A DNA stretch of 64,000 bases from positions 113,310,194-113,374,193 of the forward strand of contig OW804096.1 in the NCBI GenBank assembly GCA_942159475.1, read 5' to 3'. The position numbers and the translations under genes are program-made. The stretch is from Sthenelais limicola. Taxonomy: Eukaryota; Annelida; Polychaeta; Phyllodocida; Sigalionidae. Below the pieces are notes generated by a model, which was not told where the DNA came from, did no database searches, and worked only from the letters and a program-made list of their open reading frames with translations. The number at the start of each line of letters is the position of its first letter. Positions within the stretch are counted from its first letter, which is position 1. Below are positions 10,611-21,300 of this stretch, one piece after another.

Positions 10611-11474
10611 CCGCCTAGCAGAAAGCTAAGATTATTGAGATTTGTTTATTATATATTACAACTTTCTATCTCAAATCTCAATCACCCTAATTAGTCTTGC
10701 TTTTATAAAGCAAATGTTGTAACGTAAACACATTGGACGTAAACATGTGCGAAGTAAAAACAGATGTTTTCCCACTCTAGGCACAATTTAAGGCATAATT
10801 ATATATGTTGAAACCATCATGTTGCACCAACAACAAGATACTTGATTGCCCAATCAATTAATATTAGTTATAGATGCTATTTTTCTATAGGATGGAAAAG
10901 CACATTCAATGAATGTGGCGATGTAAAAACACACATAATTAGCCATTTTCCCATTGAATTCATTTAACTTGGCATAACATCATTAATATTGATCCTATTG
11001 AGACTTTTGAGGTATCAAAAGTGAGAGATTGGTATGCTTATATATCAAATAATTTGAATTGCTGTATCTTCCAACAGTTCATTGCATAAAAGTGAGAAAC
11101 ATGTGTGATGTAAAAACGCAGAAAAAAATGTGTAATTTTGTGTATGCCAACTTTTTTCTTAAAGTAAGCTGGGTTATTAAAATGTGCTAGAGTTTAAAAC
11201 AGGAGGCAAAATTAATCAAATATAACAATAAAACAAGAATTGATGCAAATTTCTGAATCCCCAGCTTCCAAATGTTTAATCATTGACATTTTAAAGGGCT
11301 TTAACATATGAACTATCCACCAGCCCTATAATAATTTATATATCAGAGGAATTTTCATGCCAAGAGGAATCTGTCAGTAGGATTTGTTTTAATATCAATG
11401 AATGTCACACTGAGATATGAGGCATAGACGGGCCAAAGGTAGGGAAAAGGGCCCTGGGCCCATTTCGTAGGAAT

Positions 11475-12208
11475 GGACATATTATATATATATACAGTAA
11501 TAATGATAACAGGAGTTATTCGAAGGTGTATGATGATCCTGAGATACGGTAGCCTATCCTTCGTTCTTCTCGAATTCGACTGAAGTTTTGGCCTAGTGAA
11601 CAGTCAAAAAGAATAACAGATGACAGGAGACCTTAGACCCTGCTTTGACTCTTAAGGGAATGGACCTTTATAGTCGTGATGTGCTGAGGTCCGGGCTATC
11701 AGACTGTTCGGAAATGCCAGAGAGTCGGGAAGTCTGGAGGAAAAGGTGCAATGGGATAATAGGAAGTGCTATGTGCAGAGTGAAGGATATATAACAAGGA
11801 TAAAACAACTTATTTGACTTTACATAAGTTTAAATATATCCCTTTAAAGGTAGCGCCAACGTGTTTGTCTTTTCCAAAAGCATGAATCTATACCTTTAAA
11901 CGTGACGATCAAAATTGTCATTGATTTTTAAAATATTGCTTAAGTATGATATACTAAATGCAAACTAGCTGATTATCTTATTGCAGCCGCGCCAGGGCCA
12001 ATCAATCATGTTCTATCAATTTTCTTACTGATAGGCCTGGTTCGACTAGGTTGATTGGATAATGTGTACACACTACGGGATAGACCTAAATAAATACTAC
12101 AAAGGGGAAATAATACCCGACAAAAGTATCAAAGAAGTAAGCAACATAAACAACATGAATTGATTTTACATTATAATCAAGATACACAGTGTGAAACAAA
12201 AAGAGATC
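11475..12208. other. Intergenic, nothing recognised
   Basis: A short GC-richer patch at 11520-11770 shows no coding motif. Otherwise AT-rich. Confidence 0.5.
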
Positions 12209-12214
12209 TTTATT
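12209..12214 (-). terminator. Poly(A) signal of mucin gene
   Basis: AATAAA on the minus strand, 20 bases past the stop codon at 12234-12236. Confidence 0.6.
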
Positions 12215-12233
12215 CAAGAAGACAACTCCGGAA

Positions 12234-12311
12234 TCAACCAATCAAACTGACCTTTGGTATTTTGTAAGGTACAAATGTTGAATGTGTTGGCGTGTCTTCG
12301 TCGGTGAAGCC
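12234..12311 (-). CDS. Mucin exon 9: C-terminus
   Basis: Acceptor TTAAAAG, then GFTDEDTPTHSTFVPYKIPK, VSLIG and TGA. In phase with exon 8, with a poly(A) signal just beyond. Confidence 0.6.
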   Translation of the reverse strand, partial: GFTDEDTPTHSTFVPYKIPKVSLIG

Positions 12312-15300
12312 CTTTTAAAAAGAAAAAGGAACGTATATGGTATGCAACATTTAATATATAAAATATATATCCTCTCAGTAGTAGACGATTAATATTGGTT
12401 AGCTTTGATTTGCATTACATGTCTTAGTCTGTAGAAGCCAAGAAGGCAAGAATAAGAAAATAAAGAATTTGCAAAAACAAAAAAGGTATATATGGGTCCC
12501 AGCTGTATACGATATCCAACATGTTTTCTGCATGCTATTGCGTAGAACTATGCATTTGTGGTCAGACTGCTAATTTAATTATAATTTAAGAGACATAAAA
12601 CCCTATCAATGCCTACCTTATTTGTGCTTCCCAACTTGGCCAAATTTATGTCTGTTTCAGAAACCCATGACTCTCGGCTACGAGCCCCAACATTTTCCCG
12701 CATCATGATAAATTGAGATGCTGGAGTTTCTACTTCTTGTATGAGATGCGCTGGTCCATCAACCCAGTCACTATTTTACAGACAAAGAGCAATTCAGTTT
12801 AGCAAATACCATGTCTTTTTGGGGGCAACAGCTAATAGTCACATCATCAAAATATACTGCATAACGTTTATTACAATAATTGAGTGTTGTTTATTTATAA
12901 TTCAATAACTGGTATACATACGCTTACTGGTATAATATATCTAGACCTATAAATCAGTCTTATGTATGAGATTTGTTGGTGAATTCGACATTGAAAATTA
13001 GGCTGAATATTATAGAAGTTGTTTCCTTGGGACGGTTAAGAACAGGTAGGTTCTCATAAAAGGTATGGTCAAGAATGTGTATGAACTGTTAGATGGAAAT
13101 CGCTCACGCACCCTGTTCTTCTCTTACGCTCTTCCTCTCTCCCCTCCTCCTCATTCTCTCTCCCTCTCACCTATCTTCTTCTCCCTCCCCTGTTCTGCTC
13201 TCTCCCTCTCCCTATGTGTTCTTCCTCTCCCCCTCTGCTCTATCTCCCTCTCCCTCCCTCCCTCCCCACCTCCCCCTCTCTCCCTTCCTCTCCACTCTTC
13301 CCCACCCTATCCCGTCTTCTTTCTCCCCCCTCCCTTCCCCCCTCTTCTCTCTTCCCCCTCCCTCCTCTCCACCCCGTCTCCCTCCCCAGCTCACCCTCTC
13401 TCCCTTCCTCTCCACTCTCTCACATACCTTCCCTTCCTCCCCCACCTTTCCTCCTTCCTGACATGTCATGTGATGGATTATGTGTGCCATTTGTGTATAC
13501 AACAGACTATAAATGGAGTGTGGAGATCCTGACTAGAAGGCTTCAAAAACACACTTTCACCCCAGATACCTTCTCAAACCCATATATCCATATGATATAT
13601 GGGAAGAGCGAGAGGTAGAAAAGAGGGGTTTCTTTGTCTCACATGTTCTCGGAATTTGTTCCTTTACAAACCGTTTTACGCATCTGTAGAGTTCTGTCCA
13701 CCCTATATGGAGGACGTCGTATATGGTTTGTGAAGGTATCTGGGGTGAAAATGACATTTTGAAGCCTTTCTTAAATTGGGATCTACACACTCTATTTATA
13801 GCCCGGGAAAGCCCCTGTGAGATACTATATGTCATTTGCCACTACATGCAGAGGAGTGGGAGAGTGAAGAAGATGGGTGGGAGAGGGTGGGGGTATTGGA
13901 GAGGGGAGGGGAGGGACAAGTTGTAGGAGGGGAGAGTGAGTGAAAAACAAGTATGAGAGACAGAGAAGAGGCAGAGGGAAAAGAGGGAGAGGGGGAAATG
14001 TGGGGAGAGAGTGGGACCGTCTGGAGGATGGGTACTTTGTTAGTATATATTACGGGAGATATAGCTTATCAACTGACATCAAATTACTGCACAGATTCCG
14101 AGAATATGCATGACAAATCATAATATAGAAGGAAAGATAATGCTAGTTAAGGATCCCACTTCGTCTCCAATGAATCCAAAAACATCTTGCCTGTATCTTT
14201 GAGGTGGACGCCTGTTCTGTTTTGATGGAGCTGAACTTGCATTCCCATTCCTCTTCACAAAGATGATGATGATAATAATTATAATAAGAAGAACGACTAC
14301 ACCAGCAGCTATGGAAGGGCCAATGACTTGCCACTTGTTGACACATGAGTTACTCACCCAAAGCCCATTTGAGTTACACCTGCAATTAGAAATAAAAACC
14401 TGTATATTGTGTACCAGTTAAAAGACATTTTTATCATAGGAATTCAATAGTATAGTAATTCACCCCTCCCCCACGAGCATTACCTACCATTACCATTTTG
14501 TCATGCGGTAATGTGAATGGGCCTTTATACTATAGTTATATACACGCTGTGTATAGTGGCTCCCCCTGTTTGTGTCTATCATACATACTCCAAGCTATAG
14601 GTGTGTCATTCCCTGCGCGATCTCAGTAATGACATGTGAGATTTTGTTGTGTGTGGTTTATAAAATTATGTTATTTTTAGTATTTATCTAAACCAGGCTG
14701 TTCTTCCACTAGTAGCTACTAGTGCCAGCTGGGAGGGAAGAGGCAACGAATCTTGCCCAGATAATTCACACTCGAAACACTCGATCCCATGACCCTGGTT
14801 CCAAAGCTACTGTGCCTTCCCTACCCTCTAGTTTTAAAAGATACATGGGTTCAGTCCTGTTAATTTCTTTACTTTTGATTTTCACACATTACGCACTACG
14901 CACCACGCATCACGTAATACGGACACATGGAATTGTAGCTTAACACTATTTTTTTGAAACTTCATCTTGAGAAAGAACATGGTTGGGTGAATACAAAAAC
15001 TAATCCAATGACATATGGTTTTCATTGGCTTTTGGATTCCCCAACCATGTTCTTTCTAATTCCAAAGTTTAATAAAAGAAAATCCATGATTCCTTCTAAA
15101 ATATTGCGTCCTGGTCGGCATCTGGCAGGCCTACAGAGAAAACAGTAGGCCTATACGTTCCCTCCCATCTTCCCATCTACAACCAAAACTTCTATAGAGC
15201 AAGAAAGTTTAGATGTAGGACTGTTGTGTTGTGTTTTTATATTGTTGTAGATTAAGTATTTCCATTAATTCTGGCCATTGTTTAGGCCCACTTGAGACCT

Positions 15301-18300
15301 TTCACATGTTTAGCAGACTGACAAGTCACAATGATCTGACTCACAATCATTGCAATTTAATCTTTTTTATGCAATTCTATTTCTGAATGGCTGATCAATG
15401 TTAAATGATGTGTTCCGACTAGGTTTTATAACGGGAAACATAATAACATATGAAAAGTCTTTGTATTCTGTTAAATCTAATCCATAGGCCTAGCCTAATC
15501 AGTGCTGAATGGAAACTATTTCTGTCTAAAAATTGTCAGAGGCTAGGGATGTTTTTTTTTGTTTTGTTTTTTTTTTGGGGGGGGGGGGGGAGAACATTTC
15601 TTTATTCAGGAGTAAGCAGTGGCATGTGCCAATCTGAAAAGGCCATTTCAGGGATGTTATTTATTTCTTTTTCCTTAGGATTTTATGGCCGAAGCGCAGT
15701 GTAGGCCCGAGGTCCTCTCATCTAAATCAAGGTGGGTAACACCTTCCCCGCCCTCCCCATCGGCATGTTCCATCTATATATCAAATTAAAAAAGTGGAAC
15801 AGATAAGAAACGAAAGACATGTATTTGTTATGCCTGTAATCATAAACCCTCAACAATGTGACTTAACAAACTTTCAAATCGCAGATCACTTCATTTGCCC
15901 ACCCATACTTTTATAGGATCTAAAGGTATGAGCTAACAAACGTTTAGTGTAAATTTTGAAAGATTTGTTTTTGATTACACACCGAGAACAACAGGTTTAT
16001 AACAAAAAACAGCCCTCCTATCAAGATGAAGTATCTTCCTCTGGGTGTATTAAGTAGTCTCACCTGCAATTCTCATCATTGTTTTCGTTGAGAAAACATT
16101 CTGTGTACAAATCTGAACCAATGTTCTCACATCTATAATCAAGGCATTTATGTCTGCAAACCCCCTTGAAACAATTCTCTGTAGCTTGACACACATCTGG
16201 GTAAATAGTGGTATTACAAATGCTGTTCTTCAAAGAATCTGTATCATTCAGTTTCTGAATAGCTGTAATAGATTGGTTAGAAAATAAACAATTAGCTATG
16301 GATAGGTACAAACAACATAATCTCTATCAGAAGAAGAGATATTAAATGCAGAATTTATGTTATACAAAAGCTGACGAATTTGCATCTATATTGTACATTT
16401 TTCAGTATAACTATCTTGTTCCCATGTACAAAGTAATATTATCCACACAGAAAATGTTTTATAAACTAGAGTGTGATTTAACAAAATGTTATTTACCATC
16501 TGCATGGCTGGATAGCACTTCGCTGTCTAAATATTTCCTATCAGGATTTGTGCCATTCAATGTGACGTTTTCCAGCTTTGTATATGAGCTTTCAATACTT
16601 GTAGACACCTCCTCTGGGTTATCTACTGTAGATTCCAAGTCATATAAAACTTTGTATCTTGCAAGTGTGCTCCCCCTGGAATGATTCAATGTAAAAGGTG
16701 AATTACACTTTGTTTTTAAATTGGTTTAAAGGGAATAGGGCTCAAAATACAAAATGCGTCCAATGAATGCAGTCCATACCTCTGGAAACTGAGAACTGAG
16801 ATTCGACGGAATGCCTTGCTGTTGTTATAAGCAGCCGACAACTGGATGTTTGAGAAATAGCATAGAAAATGATTGACTTGTTGGTGTAATTGAAATACTT
16901 GTAGAAACATCTATGCTATTCATGAGTCATGAGTAAATGACCCTGGATGAAACAATGATTATCATATAATTGAATACTAACAGAATACTAAAGAATGATT
17001 TTTAAGAATCGTTGTCTCAGATGTTAAAAATGTTTTTGTTGATTAATACAAAGATTTTAGATATAGATACTTCCATGTATACAGATTTTGATATATATTA
17101 TGAGGGTCAAACATAGAATATTGTAATCTAATGTAACATCTGACACAAAATCTGCTATAAAATATGCTGACATCAATTTACGTTTAGTTTTTATCAATGT
17201 ACTCACCCCTTTCTCTGTCTCCTCTTTAAATTCAAGATATTCAGTAGATGATTTGTTATTTAATGCTTCATTGTAGTCCAAATCCCATTTTAGAGAAGAA
17301 GTTATGTTATAGAATTTTCCATCTATAAATTAATAAAGATTTTGACGATTATTTCATAGATTTCATGAATATGGAACTTTGAATATAGCTGACTTTAGGC
17401 AGTAATAAAATTCACTGACTGAAGATCAAAGGAAACTTTAATACATACTTTCATACATGTTTAAAACATGTATGACTTATAATTTTCAAATATCCAATAC
17501 CTAAATTAGGACGCGTTTGGCCAGCTTCAGTAGTCGTTGGTGGAGAAGGAGTTGTAGATGTCTGAGTAGATGGTAATAAACTAGTAGGAGTAACAGATGG
17601 TTGAGTTGAAGTTATTGTCACAGTAGAACTTGCAGTTGAAGTTGAAGGTCTGAGTGTTGATGTTAGTGCTGATATAGTTGTTGACACAGTAGTCGACTTG
17701 GTGCTTGCTGAAGGTTTAAGTGTTGTAGTTGGTGTTGATGTAGTTGATGACACAGTAGAGGACTGTTTGGTTGTTGAAGGTTTGGCTGTCGTAGTTGGTT
17801 TTGATGAAGTAGCTGAAACAGTAGAGGACTGTGTGGTTGTTGAGGGTTTGGCTGTGGTAGTTGGTTTTGATGAAGTAGCTGAAACAGTAGAGGACTGTGT
17901 GGTTGTTGAGGGTTTGGCTGTCGTAGTTGGTTTTGATGAAGTAGATGACACAGTAGAGGACTGTGTGGTTGTTGAAGATTTGGCTGTGGTAGTTGGTTTT
18001 GATGTAGTAGTTGAAACAGTAGAAGACTGTGTGGTTGTTGAAGGTTTGGCTGTCGTAGTTGGTGCTGATGTTGTAGCTGACACAGTAGAGGACTGTGTGG
18101 ATGTTGAGGGTTTGGCTGTTGTAGTTGGTGTTGATGTAGTAGTTGACACAGTAGAGGACTGTGTGTTTGTTGAGGGTTTGGCTGTCGTAGTTGGTGCTGA
18201 TGTAGTAGATGACACAGTAGAAGACTTTGTGGCTGTTGAAGGTTTGGCTGTCGTAGTTGGTTTTGACGTAGTAGATGACACAGTAGAGGACTGTGTGGTT

Positions 18301-21300
18301 GTTGAAGGTTTGGCTTTTGTAGTTGGTGCTGATGTAGTAGTTGACACAGTAGAGGACTGTGTGGTTGTTGAGGGTTTGGCTGTCGTAGTCGGTGCTGATG
18401 TAGTAGATGACACAGTAGAGGACTGTGTGGTTGTTGAAGATTTGGCTGTCGTAGTTGGTTTTGATGTAGTAGTTGAAACAGTAGAAGACTGTGTGGTTGT
18501 TGAAGGTTTGGCTGTGGTAGTTGGTTTTGATGTAGTAGTTGACACTGTGGTTGTTGAAGGTTTGTGTGTTGTAGTTGGTTTTGATGTAGTAGTTAAAACT
18601 GTAGAGGTCTGTGCGGTTGTTTTTGATGTAGTAGATGACACAGTAGAGAACTGTGTGGTTGTTGAGGGTTTGGCTGTCGTAGTTGGTTTTGACGTAGTAG
18701 ATGACGCAGTAGAGGACTGTGTGGTTGTTGAAGGTTTGGCTGTTGTAGTTGGTGTTGATGTAGTAGATAAGATAGTAGAGGAGTGTGGGGTTGTTGAGGG
18801 TTTGGCTGTCGTAGTTGGTTTTGATGTAGTAGTTGACACTGTGGTTGTTGAAGGTTTGTCTGCCGTAGTTGGTTTTGATGTGGTAGCTGAAACAGTAGAG
18901 GACTGTGTGGCTGTTGAAGCTTTGGCTGTCGTAGTTGGTTTTAATGTGGTAGCTGAAACAGTAGAGGACTGTGTGGCTGTTGAAGGTTTGTCTGCCGTAG
19001 TTGGTTTTGATGTAGTAGATGACACAGTAGAAGACTGTGTGGTTGTTGAAGGTTTGGCTGTCGTAGTTGGTTTTGATGTAGTAGATGACACAGTAGAAGA
19101 CTTTGTGGTTGTTGGAGGTTTGGCTGTCGTAGTTGGTTTTGATGTAGTAGATGACACAGTAGAGGACTGTGTGGTTGTTGAAGGTTTGGCTGTCGTAGTT
19201 GGTTTTGATGTAGTAGATGACACAGTAGAAGACTTTGTGGTTGTTGGAGGTTTGGCTGTCGTAGTTGGTTTTGATGTAGTAGATGACACAGTAGAGGACT
19301 GTGTGGTTGTTGAAGGTTTGGCTGTCGTAGTTGGTTTTGATGTAGTAGATGACACAGTAGAGGACTGTGTGGCTGTTGAAGGTTTGGCTGTCGTAGTTGG
19401 TGCTGATGTTGTAGATGACACAGTAGAGGACTGTGTGGATGTTGAGGGTTTGGCTGTCGTAGTTGGTGTTGATGTAGTAGTTGACACAGTAGAGGACTGT
19501 GTGTTTGTTGAGGGTTTGGCTGTCGTAGTTGGTGCTGATGTAGTAGATGACACAGTAGAAGACTTTGTGGCTGTTGAAGGTTTGGCTGTCGTAGTTGGTT
19601 TTGATGTAGTAGATGACACAGTAGAGGACTGTGTGGTTGTTGAAGGTTTGGCTGTTGTAGTTGGTGCTGATGTAGTAGTTGACACAGTAGAGGACTGTGT
19701 GGTTGTTGAGGGTTTGGCTGTCGTAGTTGGTGCTGATGTAGTAGATGACACAGTAGAGGACTGTGTGGTTGTTGAAGATTTGGCTGTCGTAGTTGGTTTT
19801 GATGTAGTAGTTGAAACAGTAGAAGACTGTGTGGTTGTTGAAGGTTTGGCTGTGGTAGTTGGTTTTGATGTAATAGTTGACACTGTGGTTGTTGAAGGTT
19901 TGTGTGTTGTAGTTGGTTTTGATGTAGTAGTTAAAACTGTAGAGGTCTGTGCGGTTGTTTTTGATGTAGTAGATGACACAGTAGAGAACTGTGTGGTTGT
20001 TGAGAGTTTGGCTGTCGTAGTTGGTTTTGACGTAGTAGATGACACAGTAGAGGACTGTGTGGTTGTTGAAGGTTTGGCTGTTGTAGTTGGTGTTGATGTA
20101 GTAGATAACATAGTAGAGGAGTGTGGGGTTGTTGAGGGTTTGGCTGTCGTAGTTGGTTTTGATGTAGTAGTTGACACTGTGGTTGTTGAAGGTTTGTCTG
20201 CCGTAGTTGGTTTTGATGTGGTAGCTGAAACAGTAGAGGACTGTGTGGCTGTTGAAGCTTTGGCTGTCGTAGTTGGTTTTGATGTGGTAGCTGAAACAGT
20301 AGAGGACTGTGTGGTTGTTGGAGGTTTGGCTGTCGTAGTTGGTTTTGATGTAGTAGATGACACAGTAGAGGACTGTGTGGTTGTTGAAGGTTTGGCTGTC
20401 GTAGTTGGTTTTGATGTAGTAGATGACACAGTAGAGGACTGTGTGGCTGTTGAAGGTTTGGCTGTCGTAGTTGGTGCTGATGTTGTAGATGACACAGTAG
20501 AGGACTGTGTGGATGTTGAGGGTTTGGCTGTCGTAGTTGGTGTTGATGTAGTAGTTGACACAGTAGAGGACTGTGTGTTTGTTGAGGGTTTGGCTGTCGT
20601 AGTTGGTGCTGATGTAGTAGATGACACAGTAGAAGACTTTGTGGCTGTTGAAGGTTTGGCTGTTGTAGTTGGTTTTGACGTAGTAGATGACACAGTAGAG
20701 GATTGTGTGGTTGTTGAAGGTTTGGCTGTTGTAGTTGGTGCTGATGTAGTAGTTGACACAGTAGAGGACTGTGTGGTTGTTGAGGGTTTGGCTGTCGTAG
20801 TTGGTGCTGATGTAGTAGATGACACAGTAGAAGACTTTTTGGCTGTTGAAGGTTTGGCTGTTGTAGTTGGTGCTGATGTAGTAGATGACACAGTAGAGGA
20901 CTGTCTGGTTGTTGAGGGTTTGGCTGTCGTAGTTGGTTTTGATGTAGTTGTTGACACTGTGGTTGTTGAAGGTTTGTCTGTCGTAGTTGGTTTTGATATG
21001 GTAGCTGAAACAGTAGAGGACTGTGTGGTTGTTGAAGGTTTGGCTGTCGTAGTTGGTTTTGATGTAGTAGATGACACAGTAGAAGACTTTGTGGCTGTTG
21101 AAGATTTGGCTGTTGTAGTTGGTTTTGATGTAGTAGATGACACAGTAGAAGACTGTGTTGTTGTTGAGGGTTTGGCTGTCGTAGTTGGTTTTGATGTAGT
21201 AGATGACACAGTAGAGGATTGTGTGGTTGTTGAGGGTTTGGCTGTCTTGGTTGGTGCTGATGTAGTAGATGAAACAGTAGAAGACTGTGTGGTTGTTGAG

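Larger units (their letters stand above)
8942..11474. mobile_element. Possible large non-autonomous DNA transposon bounded by 21-bp inverted repeats
   Basis: 8942-8962 and 11454-11474 are perfect reverse complements (ATTCCTACGAAATGGGCCCA plus G, and its complement). Outside both ends are similar TATATAAT-type sequences, which could be part of longer ends or of the target. The interior has no transposase frame but several hairpins and a diverged direct duplication. It could instead be two unrelated small elements in opposite orientation. Confidence 0.45.

Noticed and set aside
13065..13618. Several Pro/Ser/Leu-rich and Arg/Gly/Glu-rich open frames on both strands
   Set aside because: They are products of the pyrimidine tract, with no conserved motif and with alternatives in every frame.
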